Source: Populus alba (Eukaryota > Streptophyta > Magnoliopsida > Malpighiales > Salicaceae). From it: a DNA stretch of 64,000 nt. Below, piece by piece: positions 1 to 11,273 of the stretch. The DNA is taken from assembly GCF_005239225.2 (NCBI RefSeq), contig NC_133296.1, positions 6,200,001-6,264,000 on the forward strand. Reading direction: 5' to 3'. The notes under the pieces are model-generated. The model ran no database searches. It was not told where the DNA came from and worked only from the letters and a program-made list of their open reading frames with translations. Within the stretch, counting starts at the first letter, position 1; each line of letters opens with the position of its first letter. The position numbers were made by a program, and so were the translations under genes.

Positions 1-2500
1 TTTGAGTTAAACCAATGCTAGCTAATTTATTTAGTTCACATAATTAACTAATACATGTTATCATCAATATTCTATATAGGTTTGATATAAGTAATGGATG
101 CTTGTTCTTAAATGTATCATGTTTCACTCGAAGGGTTGCATTAGATGGAGTATTGTAATGAGGTTAAGGGTTTTATTAATTACACACTATCTAATCCGAT
201 CAATATTAGTGGAGGTGATATTAGATATCCATATAAGATGGAGAATGATGATAATGTGTTTGATTTTCAATCTAGTAAGCAGAAATTTTCTGGTTTTGGT
301 GTGACCTATAATTGGATAAAACAAAGCATTTTTTGAGAGCTTTCTTATTAAAAGACTAATATTCTTCGCCATAATCTTGATATCATGCATTTTAAAAAGA
401 ACATGTTTGAAAACATTTTTAATACGGTGATGGATGTAAAAGAGAAAATATAGGACAACATGAAAGCTATAATAAATATATCTTTGTTTTGTGACCGTAA
501 GAATATAAAGTTTATTTATGATGGGTCACGAGTCATAAAACCCAAAGCTAACTTCATCTTAGATAAGAATGCACAATTACTTATCTACCAAGGGCTTAAA
601 AGTATGTATTTTCTTGATGGACACGCTTCAAACATATCTAGATTGGTGAATTAAAAGGATTATAGATTGTATGGAATGAAGAATCATGATTGCCACATGT
701 TTATGCAAACACTCATTCCACTTACTTATTTGTATTTATTGTTAAAATTGATTTGAAATACATTTACAAAGATCAATAACTTTTTTTTAATTAGAGATAT
801 AATCTCAACAAGTTGCATATCCAACACATCTAGAGCCTTGAAATGAATATTATCTAGAAAATATACAAACTTAAGATGCTATTTCATCTATCTTTCTTTG
901 ACGCAATAAAGAATCTACCAATAAATATACCGTTTGAGGCAAACATTGGAGGCGTTGTCTAGTATAGATGGATGTATCCATTCGAGAGGTTAGAGATCAC
1001 ACATGCATCCTAATTCAATTTTTATTATCTTTTTTAAAAATTTAAAACATTCATTTAATTCCATATAGATACTTATGTGTATATTAAGATTTCAATAGGC
1101 GAGACTTATATTATTAAAGATATATCAATATTTATCTTGTACTATTTTAAGCCTTATTTTAGAACAAAAATCAACTATGTTCCAAGACATGATGATAGGA
1201 GAAGTTCCTTTGAATAAGAATTTGTTAATATTTTTTCATCCTGGATAACCTATACTAAAAAATGTAGTGAGGGCCAGATACTTGACAAAAATCAAATTAA
1301 GACATACACATAATTATGTGCTATCTAACTGCGATAAACTAAGACTTTTGATTTAGATCAACCCTTATTTAACATGTCTTTATTTTTTAACAATTTTTCT
1401 TGAATACTCTCATAAATTAATAGATTGAATACTTTATAGTAGGCAACATCGTCAATGTTTACTATCCTAAAATTCACATATGATTGAATCTCAAAATTGT
1501 CAATTACAAGATAAATAATTTACCACGTGGTTCAAAAAACATGTAAGCAATGCTTAATTATTCTTATCTCTCGTAATAATTAATTTCATCACACTTTTCT
1601 TTTTAACTGTTAATGGTTGTAATCATGTATCAAGTTTATTAATTAAGAGAAAATGCTAGTGTTACTTGAAATTTACTATATTCAAGTCTTGAAAGAAAGG
1701 TGAAGTGATATAACAATTATTTTATCAATGAACATGTCTTTTATACTAAAGAGTATGATCATGGTAGAAAGACATATAACAATGAAATTTACGTTAATGA
1801 ATCGACTTCTAATGAGTTTGAAGTTGATTATTATGGAAAGTTAGAAGAAGTAATTGAATTGTAGCAAGTAAAATAAAGTCTTTTTATTTAAATTTTATTG
1901 GTATGCTTTGTAGAGGGATCTAGTGCATTAGGGTGAATTTGAAACCTCAAGCAGATTAAGGCAGACATCAATAAGCATCCTATTATATATATTATAGTTT
2001 GGTTTTATAGTATTTTACTTTGAATCCTCGGAGAAAATAGTAGATGATAGTGTCAATGAGGTAAATGGAGAAGATATTAGACCACAAATTATTTGAGTGA
2101 TCACACAATATTGTAGGGAAAATTTGATTCTTTTTTAAAATATTAAGAGATTTAATAAATTCTTATATAAGATTTAAACAAAAAAAAATCAAAGAAAAAA
2201 ACAAAACTCTTTAATTTTAATTACTAGGTCAACCCCGATTTAAGATACAACTTGACAGAACTCTTGTATCACTTGTATCATGTTGTGGAGAACCAAAACA
2301 AGAAGATTCAAGGTTCCATTACAATGCATATCAGCGGATCTACTTTGTTCATTCTCTATGCGAAATGAATGGTGAGATTCTTTTTTATTACTTCTATTTT
2401 TTTATAAAAAATTATTGTTTTATATAAAAATATTTAATTAACAACAATTTTCTTTAGCCGACTACAATTCTTGGATGCGAACCAAAATCGATGAAGTTTT
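1..2500 (+). pseudogene. CACTA (En/Spm) transposon relic: TNP2 transposase, DUF4216 and start of ORF2
   Basis: Decayed plus-strand CACTA transposase. At about 95-240 the frame resembles the N-terminal transposase-associated domain (a MEYCNEVKGFIN-like stretch, residues around a GGDIR motif). It then jumps to a central TNP2 segment at 262-440 (KQKFSGFGVTYNW, then HNLDIMH, then FNTVMDVK), so several hundred codons are missing internally. Pieces recognisable as TNP2 continue through 460-720 (DGHASNISRLVN, MKNHDCHMFMQTLIP), 850-1000 (YRWMYPFER) and 1500-1540 (TWFKKHV). A DUF4216-like segment lies at 1740-1862 (TKEYDHGRKTYN, FEVDYYGKLEEVIEL). At 2280-2490 the sequence matches the ORF2 intron region also seen at 4561-4755 and, inverted, near 8580-8720. 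Many stops and frameshifts make it non-functional. The start of the element lies outside the window. Confidence 0.85.
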
Positions 2501-2541
2501 TTATAGAAACTCACAAGTAAAATGATGACTGTCGGAAATAG

Positions 2542-2933
2542 AGTGGGTGAGCAAAAAAACCGAGAAAAAAATAACTGAAAAAACTGAATCGAGAAAAAAA
2601 ACCGATTAAAATTTTGAAAAAACCGACCGGTTTGGTATCGGTTTTAGGCTTATAAAACCGAACCGAACCAAAAAAATAACAAAAAAAAACCGAGCCAAAC
2701 CGAAAAAACCGAGCCAAAACCGAAAAAACCGAGCCAAAACTGAAAAAACAACTCAAACCGGAAAAAACCAAGCCAAATTGGAAAAAACCAAACCAAACCA
2801 GTTTTTTCCCTAAAAAAACGAACCGAACCGAAACCAACCGGTTTGAACCGGTTTCGGTTTTTTTTTTTAATTTTTTTTTTGATTTGGTTACTTTTTCTGA
2901 TAAAAACCGAACCGAACCGAATTTGCTCAAGCC
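2542..2933. repeat. ACCGAACC-rich interspersed repeat
   Basis: An interspersed element made largely of degenerate AACCGA/CGGTTT repeats. Its ends look inverted (GGTGAGCAAA on the left, TTTGCTCAAGCC on the right). The long minus-strand reading frame across it (F, S, V and G rich) is a by-product of the repeat and not a gene. A non-autonomous DNA transposon is possible, but I cannot fix a target duplication. Confidence 0.55.
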
Positions 2934-3120
2934 TATAAATAGGTGCAACAATTCATGAATAACCGAACTTAGAACTTCATGGTAAGTTGGATTTCAACAA
3001 TCTTTTTTTCTCAAGTTGTTATGTTTTTTGAATTAGCTAACTTTGTTTTAATATTATACAATATGAAAGATCATTAATTTTTAATATTAACAATATAGCA
3101 ACTATATTTTAATTTTTCAC

Positions 3121-3412
3121 CGTGTTTATCACATATCAATGGTGAAAGAATCTCAAAACAATTAGCCACCTCGCTTCTATGGCTATATCCGCATTAACAT
3201 GTGTGTAAGAAAGTGCATAAACAACATAAGACTATTTAATTTGAGATTTTTTTAATTTTTTTTTGATCATTTTAATATATCGATGTCAAAAATAAATTTT
3301 AAAAAATAAAAAAATATTATTTTAATACTTTTTCAAGAAAAAAACTTTTAAATACAACAACTATTATATTTTTAAATACCGTCTTAATCTTAGATAAAGC
3401 TATAAGAATGTT
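3121..3412 (-). repeat. Rearranged flank segment, inverted relative to 23808-24215
   Basis: Read on the minus strand, this segment begins with CATTCTTATAGCTTTATC right after the orphan exon's donor region and ends near TTTCACCATTGATATG. The same order of landmarks occurs on the plus strand at 23808-24215, upstream of gene B. The middles differ because each contains an AT-rich MITE-like stretch. It therefore looks like an inverted copy of MATE upstream flank fused to the start of intron 1. Confidence 0.6.
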
Positions 3413-3427
3413 GAGAAGCGGACGTAC

Positions 3428-3673
3428 CAATATGCCATTTACAAAGCGTATCAAAATGCTCTGTTGGAGGCCAAATGCTGCAAGATCCAATTCGCTAACG
3501 TGCCCCATGAATAATTGTGTCACAACTATCATTCCAAATGAAGTCAATCGTGCCACGGTTCCAGGAAAGGCAATCCCCCATAACTTCCCGGACTCCTTCC
3601 AAACCCTCCTCTTCAGGTCATCACTGTTAAGTTCTTCCGGCGAAACAAGCCTCTCTTCCATTGAATTATCCAT
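3428..3673 (-). pseudogene. Orphan first exon of a MATE transporter gene (copy A)
   Basis: An 82-codon exon with an open frame, starting MDNSMEERL and ending RFVNGIL at an intact GTACGT donor. It is the same length (246 bp) as exon 1 of genes B and C and differs from B at 12 of 82 residues. It holds the cytosolic N-terminus and the first transmembrane helix (around residues 30-55, [20 protein letters not shown]). No exon 2-8 sequence lies downstream on the minus strand. After about 17 bp of intron the sequence switches to an inverted flank segment, then to other repeats. It is therefore a truncated gene, although a shared promoter-like upstream region is retained. Splicing onto unrelated sequence could still give a chimeric transcript, but there is no evidence for that. 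Confidence 0.85.
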
Positions 3674-3860
3674 GATTCTGTATGAAAGAATGCTAAAATT
3701 AATGATTTTTCAAGCTTTTTGGTGAATATAAACTTCAGACTGGACACATCTTCACGTGAATCTTCATATCAAGTCAGTTGCCCCCAAAATTGACGCCATA
3801 CTGATGGCTCGAAACCAGTCTAGTCTGTCATAATTAAGTTGTAGGATATTATTAGTTTTG
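3674..3860 (-). promoter_or_regulatory. Upstream region of orphan MATE exon, homologous to genes B and C
   Basis: Homologous to 23424-23660 and 39995-40330. All three carry GTTTATATTC on the minus strand 50-60 bp before the start codon (here about 3724-3733), a possible TATA element. Conservation among copies comes from shared duplication and does not prove promoter function. Confidence 0.4.
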
Positions 3861-4560
3861 AAATAAAATTATAGGTCTAAAATGAAATCTAATTATTATT
3901 TAAGGGGTTTCCATCATTTAATAATTTTAAATATTAAAATATTTTAATGAAAATTTTTACTTATTAATGGATGGAGTAAAATATAAGAAAGAATTGGCTA
4001 TTTTTATATGTATTATAATATATCTGAAAAAAAAATTATATAATTATTTATATAATACTGAGGATGTTTGAAATTTAAAGAAACAAATAAGCTAAAAAAT
4101 AATTAACATTGTTAAATAAATATTTAATTTTAATAGTATGGATGTATTTACAACAAAGAGAAATTAAAAAAATATATAATATTTAACTTATATAAAATTT
4201 TAATTGAAGGGGTAAAATATATAAACAATAGGCTTCCAGTCTCAATCCTAAGCACAAATATGTCTCGTGCACAAGGCCCTACTTCCATAAAAATAAAAGC
4301 ATAAACGACGAGTCATCCGACATGATAAATGACACGGCATCCAGTGGCATTCCAATCATTAGAATTTCATGATTTGCTAATTTGTTTTTACCTCAAACAC
4401 TCCCCAATAACTAAATACCTTAATAAACTCCAAAATAAATATGCTAAGGAAAAAAGTCTTTCAAGTTACAGAGATATAGCAATTTAAAGGGATTTTAGAT
4501 CTTCACACATCTCAGAAATTATATGAACAAAATATATCCGACATCTGATATCTAAGCATT
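3861..4560. other. AT-rich intergenic DNA, no gene seen
   Basis: Very AT-rich with no reading frame or repeat I can name. It lies between the orphan exon's upstream region and the CACTA ORF2 scrap. Confidence 0.5.
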
Positions 4561-4755
4561 TTTTGCGATAGTTGCAATCTGATGCAAGAAATCAGAACAA
4601 GGAGATTCAAGGTTTCACTACTATCCATGCCTGTGAATCTATTCTATTTATTTCATATGCGAAACATATTTTTTATTACATCTATTTTTAAAAAAAAAAC
4701 ATTTGTTTTATATAAAAATGTTTGACTAACAATAGTTGCAATCCGAGAAAGCTGA
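4561..4755 (+). repeat. CACTA ORF2 intron-region scrap
   Basis: Matches 2280-2490 along its length (AGATTCAAGG, then the CATATGCGAAA region, then TTTTATATAAAAAT) and, inverted, 8580-8720. It is a short detached piece of the CACTA second gene. Confidence 0.6.
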
Positions 4756-5347
4756 TCCCCTCATATATATCTCCATGTCCAATAAAACTACATGGGAGAA
4801 ACCAAAGTGAGGTAGGGCTGAGAGAGAACAAAAGGAAAGCGGAGTAGAGACTGGCAGTTGCAAACTTAGGTTTCCTTTTCTTTTCAAGTTGGTAGTAGCA
4901 AGCAATTAATTAGCGGAGCACGTTTTAAATTAAAACTTTTAACGTAATATTCTCCACCACATAATAAGCTCAAAAACTACTAGTGGAGATAGTGCGGAAT
5001 TATTGAATGAAAATGAGATGCTCCATATATGTGAACCATTCCATTTCTCTCTCCCTTTTATCATCTTGGTCTCTCTCTCTCTCTACTACTGTCTTGTTGC
5101 TCCTTGCCAATGATGAGATTGGCAAAATTGATTTCAGAAAAATTGGTTTCCTACTGGAGTCAGTCATTTGCTGGCTCTATTAATAATATCAGTCTTGTTC
5201 CAAGGGTTTGAATCTTATAATAATATAATATTTAAGAGGGGACAATATCCTATAATGTGTCTTCAAATTCGGAGACCTTAATGATCTGAATGTCGCAGAA
5301 TGAAGCAGAACTAACAACATTGTCACTACTCGTCTATATATGTGCAC

Positions 5348-5354
5348 TATAAAA
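5348..5354 (+). promoter_or_regulatory. TATA box of module M1
   Basis: TATAAAA within a context (GTGCACTATAAAA) conserved in module copies at 30651-30657 and 42882-42888. Confidence 0.4.
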
Positions 5355-5582
5355 GGACCACATTTGTATTAATGGGATGAAATATATAGTTAAGGAAAAG
5401 CTAGCAGAACAAGAATATGAAATGTTAGATAAATAAAAACAGGAAAGGGAGAGGATAATGGTAGCGTAGGAACAGCGAAATTAAGCATTTACTCTTTGTA
5501 ATTAATTTGCTTGCATACCTTTTAAGTATTCTTTAAGGCTGAATTAACCGACTGAAGTTTGCTTCGAAGTTAGAGTAATGTC

Positions 5583-5585
<3 letters not shown>

Positions 5586-5628
<43 letters not shown>
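5586..5628. repeat. (AG)n microsatellite
   Basis: About 21 uninterrupted AG units. The module copies at 30731-30760 and 43335-43350 carry shorter tracts, so the length varies between copies. Confidence 0.95.
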
Positions 5629-5629
<1 letters not shown>

Positions 5630-5989
5630 GTCGGGACACTTGGGTAGGAGTGCAGTGTGTCTGTTTTCTCCCTGTTCTTTCTACGGGTATTCATTTATAA
5701 GAAAATCATTTATGAGTTTAAAAACAGAAGGGAGAAACGAAGAATGGTTGGTGGCCTGTTTATTGATGGAAGAATGTGCTCGAACAACCCCATCTACGAC
5801 ACCTTTCAGAGTATCTTACTGTTGTTAAAGTATAGTTTGTATATTAGATAGTTAAAGAAAATTCTATTCTAGATTGAAAAATAAAAGATTTTGTTATACC
5901 TTGTAATGTGAGGAACAGTACTAAATCAATAGATTTTGATGTTAGAAGGAAGATTTGGAAGAAAAACCAAAATTGATTTAAAGGAAACA

Positions 5990-6190
5990 GATGCGCTGCT
6001 GCCATGCTAATTTGATCAATTGTCAGCTTGCTTGGGTGAACTCTGGTTCTTGTTTTTTGTTTTGGCTGCTGTTCATCTTCTGAGATGATGTGATGGATAC
6101 TTGTGTGGTTGATTTGTTGAGAGTCAATAAATGAAAGATGAAAACCTATGGAAGAATAGTAGTTGTATGTGTCTGACTAGTAGATTAAAC
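5990..6190. repeat. Duplicated flank segment, also at 41660-41860
   Basis: The order AAACAGATGCGCTGC, GTCAGCTTGCTTGGGTGA, CTGAGATG, then GAGAGTCAA is shared with 41660-41860 in the same orientation. It is part of the tandem unit that carries the MATE genes. No coding potential is seen. Confidence 0.65.
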
Positions 6191-6498
6191 CTAGCTAAGA
6201 TAAAATAAAACATTCTTGAAAAAGAAATTTGATAATAAAATAAAATAAAGGGTTTTGAAGGAAATTATTTTGTATAAAAAAATAAAAAAATCTAAGAACA
6301 TCTAGAATTGTGTGTTCCATATCGACAGAATAAATTCACCAATAAAAACTATTTATTAATGGTGCAGTGGTGGTGGAACAAGAACAAAATATTAGGAGGA
6401 GCCAAATTAAAAACCTTCAATTACTTTTATTAAAATCATAAATATTTATAAGGGAGAGGCTGGAAAAAACATTTCCTTGCAGGGGCCGGGGCCGGGGC

Positions 6499-6740
6499 CA
6501 GTGGCGGAGCCACATAGGTACAAAAGGGGGCAATTGCCCCCTTAATTATTTTTTAATATTAATATAAAAAAATGTTATTACAGCCATTTCCTTCCTTTCT
6601 TTTTCTTACCCTAATTATACAAATTTCTCTTTTGATTTCCCTGCCTCTCTCTTGTATATATATCCAGCTCGTTCCTTAACTCTCTCTAATATACAAATTT
6701 TTCTTCAAGTACAGTTAAGTAATTAACTTATTTTACCTTT
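6499..6740. mobile_element. Probable hAT-type transposon terminus
   Basis: Begins CAGTGGCGGAGCCA (6499-6512), a terminus I associate with plant hAT elements, preceded by three GGGGCC units. A perfect 16-bp palindrome of five G, CAATTG and five C sits at 6526-6541. A pyrimidine-rich leader-like stretch follows, then the element is lost in AT-rich DNA. No transposase is seen, so it is a truncated end at most. Confidence 0.45.
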
Positions 6741-7584
6741 TGATATTTTAGATAAATTTTCAACATCTTTTTTATTTGTTTTATTGTCTAATTATATTTT
6801 TTGTCAAGAAGAATGAGCATGTAAACCTGTCTATAATGATTAATATAAAATAGGATATGTTTTATAAACTATACTATATATATTTTGGATATAAAATCTA
6901 GTGAGATTTCTGACACCATGCTTTTGCCATGAAATCAACACACGAGTTGACTTCTCTAAACATATGAAGAAGTTGAACTTCTCATTCTCTTGAAAGAAGC
7001 TCCTTCATATCCACGATAACAACCCCAAGCTTGTAAAAAATAAAATTTCCATTATGAATTAGTCTTATCAAGGCATTTATGGAATCCAAAATAATATGAT
7101 ATAAGAGTTTATTAGACATAAGAGTTTATAGCTTATGATATATAACATCATAAAATAATATCCATACAAAACAAAACAAAAGATGAAATTAAACAATTAA
7201 AAAAAATACATCAAATTATTCTTATTTGTGAAATATTTAAAATAATTAAAATAATACTTGATATTTTTTTTGTTGTTTTATGTAATTTCTAAATAGCACA
7301 AGAAATAGGTCAAATATATTAATGATAACCCATAAATTAATAATTAACGCAAATTTTGAGTTTTGTGTGTGTATTATAAGAGTTTGCGTTGAAAAATAAT
7401 AGATACACAAATTAATGATACATAATATATTAAAAAAAAAACTGAACAGTAGATTTTGATAATTAGATATATTCCATAGTGACTAGTTTCTATTGTAAAT
7501 TAATTCATTTAACATTAAAATTTATATCAAAAAATAATATGTGTAATTAATTTTATTCTTTACCAAACAATTATAATATATATC
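6741..7584. other. AT-rich intergenic DNA
   Basis: No gene or named repeat is seen. Frames are short and stop-rich. Confidence 0.5.
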
Positions 7585-9670
7585 CACTACCATAATTTTA
7601 TATTTTATCGATGGAATATTTCATTAGTAGTTAAACAATGATTTTGTTAGTATGATCTTTATCGACAAGCTCATAAATAATTACTATTTGTCGGAAAACA
7701 TTTCTTGGTGATTCCTGTTTTGTTGGTCATTTTATCGATAATTTAATCATCAATAGATTTACAAACAAAAAAAAACACGCCAAACAAAAAATTCACCTAT
7801 TTTATTCCGATTGTATTTCCATCGGTCAATATGATATTTCATCGACAAAAAAAACTGTTTGTAATTCCATCAGTGATTTTTTTAATATTATAGACGAGTT
7901 AATTTTGTTGGTGATTAAACAATGACAATGAAATTTTTAGTAATGTTTTTCTAACTCTTGAGAATGTATTGACATACTTAATTTATCGGTAAGACCATCA
8001 GTAATTTTAGTAAAATATGTTTTTTCAAAATCTAATAAACTGAGTAGAAAATAGCTAAAATAAAAATAAAATATTTATTATAGATTTAAAATTTTATTAG
8101 TTTAAATACAATTTATATAGAAGAGAGGGGTTGGAGGAGGAGGAGGGTCTTTGTCAGGACAAGGGGGCGATAAGATGGAGCATATGTATCACCCATATGG
8201 AACTCCGGAGATTGAGTGCTTAAAACCGATTGCAAGTATCCAATGGTTGAAACACTTCGAGTCATCAACAAGTCCTCGATTGTAGTGTTTGAGATACTAT
8301 TAAATCAATTTTTATTGGGTCCACCAGACGATTCTGCCTCCAATTATAGTTCCAGATCGAGTTCTAGATGGGTTAATGGATCATACCCGGTGTTATATGT
8401 TTCCTAAAAAAAATTAGCAAATTCAAAAAATAATAACTTAAGAAAAGAAATTGTTGAAATCCTACGTACCACTAAGTACTGGGTTTGGTTATCTACAAGC
8501 TGCTACACCTTTTTCTAACGGTCATCATTCTGAACATATGTTTCAATCAAAAGCTCCGTCAATCTTGATTCACGTTCAAGAATCATAGCCTGCAAGAGAA
8601 AAATGTTGTTAGTTAAACATATTCATATAAAATAACAGTTTTTTTTTTTAAATGGATGTAATAAAAAAAAGAATTTTATCATTCGCTTCGCATGAGAAAC
8701 AAATGGAATGGGTTCGCCGTTATATGTGGTAATGAAATCGTGAATTTACCTATTCTATTTCTTTGCACCGGATTGTAATCGTCGCAAAAAAACCTTGAAC
8801 ATCATGTGGTGAATATATTATGCCCATAGAACTTCCGAGACGTATAAAGGTCTGTAATCCTTCCAAATCGCCATGTCTTTCCACCTTGAAAGCTCTTTTT
8901 AGCATATTTTTGGTGTTTTTTTGAATCTCGTACAAAAAATCATGCAACCTATAATAGAAATGAATTATTGGCTAATAAATGTAAAATAAAATTTTAACAT
9001 TTGGATAAGAAAAATATTTATTTTGATTTTAATCTTACCTAATTGCAACGTAATTCTTCGAAATCCTCCTTGCAACAACATTGTCAGTCCTATCCCAGTA
9101 AAAGTTTTTCCTTGCAGTTCAAATTTGTAAAACAATTTGGTTAATTAATATTAATAAACTAACCAAATTAACATAATAAAAAATTATTGAAGTTAATATT
9201 AACCCTAAACTTTCCGAATCATGCATTAATCATGTGTTTCTATTCAAGATATTTGAAAACCCGACTTGATTAGAACAATGACACTTATATCGATGATTTC
9301 ATCATCGATGTCATCGTTTAGGCAACCTTAATATTTGTAAATTTGAAATTGCATTTGTTAATTGAAATTAATTTTTATTAATTGTTCTTTATTTTTTAAT
9401 AGTGCATGAGAGGAAAAGAAAATTACATTGAGTGATCAAACTTCCACTAGATAAGGTACTTTCGAGTAAGTGGATCCCGCTCTTAAAAGACCTCTCCTAG
9501 GCATGGTAGCATCACACTTAATGGACCCTTGTCGAGAGAGGCTATTTGTGCCTCATATGCCTATTCATAATTGATATCTAACAACTCATGGTCATTAGAA
9601 GAGCTGCTAGAAAAACTAGTAGCGATCTTGTTTGTATGACACGTTACTGACTTTCCTCTATACATCTACA
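7585..9670 (-). mobile_element. CACTA transposon 3' end with ORF2 relic
   Basis: The low end starts CACTACCATAATTTT at 7585, matching the terminus at 33117. Subterminal repeats with ATCGATGG/ATCGACAA-type motifs run to about 8000. Minus-strand ORF2 pieces follow in order: a start-like MYRGKSVTCH near 9663, exon ARKNFYWDRTDNVVARRI ending at about 9040, exon 8947-8753 (HDFLYEIQKNTKNMLKRAFK), exon about 8590-8460 (AMILERESRLTELLIETYVQ) after a CTCTTGCAG acceptor, and 8400-8150 (RSVSTIGYLQSVLSTQSPEF). ORF2 corresponds to the En/Spm Transposase_24-like protein. Frameshifts and stops are present and TNP2 is absent, so it is defective. Confidence 0.8.
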
Positions 9671-9699
9671 TAGATGAAAGAATTGAGATACCGTAAATC

Positions 9700-10280
9700 A
9701 TTCATATTTAAAAAAAAAAATTCAATAGCACATTCCCTATACAAGAGACTATCCAATATTTGTTTACCTGCAAATATACATCAATTGAAATTTGATTGCC
9801 ACAAACCAATTGATTTTATGCAATTTTTATAGCTTCTAACTTTCCAATATAACTTTATTTTATTTTGAGGTTTGAGACATTAACAGCTTGAAAAACGTCA
9901 AATTTCAATTTAAATCTAATTATTATTTCAATAATCTTATTACAAAAAAAAAATTAAATTCCATTTTGTTTTCAAATAATTCCACCTAATATATGTTACT
10001 AATATTTTATGTATACAAAAATCACAAACTAAACATCACAATCAATTCAAAAATTCAACAAAGAAACGAATTAAATAAAAGAAGAATAAAAAGACTGTAT
10101 TAAGAGAACGTGAAAAGTATAAGAACAAAATATTAGGCTAATTGGTTAAAAGCTACACTAGATTTTTAATCAACGTGATCTTATTCCATAAACTTTGTTT
10201 AATCTAATTTGAATTTCTATTTGTTATCCCTTAATCTATCTTATGGTCCAATCAATTAAGTTTAACAATACATACACGAT
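9700..10280. other. AT-rich intergenic DNA
   Basis: No coding frame or recognised repeat in this stretch. Confidence 0.5.
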
Positions 10281-10657
10281 GGTTGTTAAAATCACAATTC
10301 AACTCATAAAATCGTATAATTTTACAAGTTAATATAGGATTTATGTGCTAAATCGTTTATAAAACTCGGAATCAGGTAAAATCAGGTTTTAAACAGTTAA
10401 AACCATTAAAATAGAATGAAATAACGTGAAATCGCGATTTTACACCCGATTGAACGAGTTTGCCCGCAAGAAATATAAATGCAATGCAGCTGCCAGGTGT
10501 CACCTGCCTATTGGCTTTACCAGATCACAATCAATTCACATTTCACCGAAACAATCAGTCTTCTCTCTTTTCTTCAGATTCGAAATCGAAAAAAATCCCT
10601 TTCTCTCAGCCAAAAAATCGAAATCCCTAAAATCGAAATCCTCAGCCACTCAGTCTC

Positions 10658-10993
10658 TTAATCTCTTTCTCTTAATCGAAACCCGTCTCTTATAGGCTCC
10701 CACTCCAGCTTCCAGTTGTCAAAATTATTTCCAGACAACTCTGTCCGGATCACTTTCTTCCCTGTCATGCCTAATAAAAAGGGCATGTCAGAGGCTGTGA
10801 GGTATCTGCCATAGCTGCTTTTGAGTCGAATAACATGGCTTTTTTCATCGACTAACTCCACGAACCATATGGCTGCTTTGCGTGATGAGCCGTGTCGTGT
10901 TTGATGAGCAGTTTCTAGGTCGTCGTCTGCGATCAAGTACTTTTCAAGGTGTCTCCGGAGCTTAACTGCCTTTGTTTTGGTAAAAAACTCCAT
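10658..10993 (-). pseudogene. DUF569 domain protein, 5' gene fragment
   Basis: A minus-strand frame beginning MEFFTKTKAVKLRRHLEKYL. I chose the second Met, as is usual in the family. It contains RLKSSYGRYLTASDMPFLLG, MTGKKVIRTEL and EWEPIRDGF, which are hallmarks of plant DUF569 (beta-trefoil, fascin-like) proteins of unknown function. About 100 residues look authentic. After EWEPIRDGF the frame enters the neighbouring repeat and stops within about six codons. Family members are usually 250 residues or longer, so this is truncated. Its setting inside inverted repeats suggests capture by a DNA transposon. Confidence 0.75.
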
Positions 10994-11261
10994 CAACAAT
11001 CGAAACTGCAGTCCTTAATTATGTAAGTCCTATCCTCTTAATTAGCCAAAGACAAGCACGTCCTGCTGCTTGTTACAGAAACCTTGATAACAGATTAATA
11101 GCTCAAGGATTAATAAACAAGTAATATTGAAGGAAGGTACAAGGAAGGGTGTTTGTCTCTGTGTTGGAGATGGCACAGCAGCTAGTTGGTCAGAGATGAA
11201 GGTGAAGAGAAATTACAACTGTTTTGGATGTTCAGTTTTTAACTCCAACCTCTACATGGAA

Positions 11262-11273
11262 CCATTTATACCT
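11262..11273 (-). promoter_or_regulatory. TATA-like element upstream of the DUF569 fragment
   Basis: Minus-strand GAGGTATAAATGG lies about 270 bp upstream of the DUF569 start. It suggests that promoter and leader were captured with the coding part. Based on position and motif only. Confidence 0.35.

Larger units (their letters stand above)
4780..5860 (+). repeat. Duplicated promoter-like module, copy M1
   Basis: One of several copies of a module that accompanies the MATE duplications. Near-identical parts recur at 30301-30960, with diverged parts at 28980-29480 and 42860-43560. In order on the plus strand it has a CTCTCT stretch, TATAAAA at 5348-5354, a GA microsatellite at 5586-5628, and a short frame from the ATG at 5743 (MVGGLFIDGRMCSNNPIYD). 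That frame is partly kept at 30882 and 43487. The layout resembles a promoter, leader and first exon, but no downstream exons are visible and I do not recognise the peptide. Confidence 0.6.

Noticed and set aside
2511..2951. 146-codon minus-strand reading frame
   Set aside because: It is translation of a degenerate CGGTTT repeat, rich in F, S, V and G, with no domain.
5640..5851. Short frames in module M1 as a real protein gene
   Set aside because: The frame is not conserved in copy M5 and no further exons exist. The resemblance of DGRMC-NNP to a patatin-like motif is too short to use.
6526..6541. Palindrome as a transcription terminator
   Set aside because: The setting is a plant transposon terminus; bacterial-type termination does not apply.
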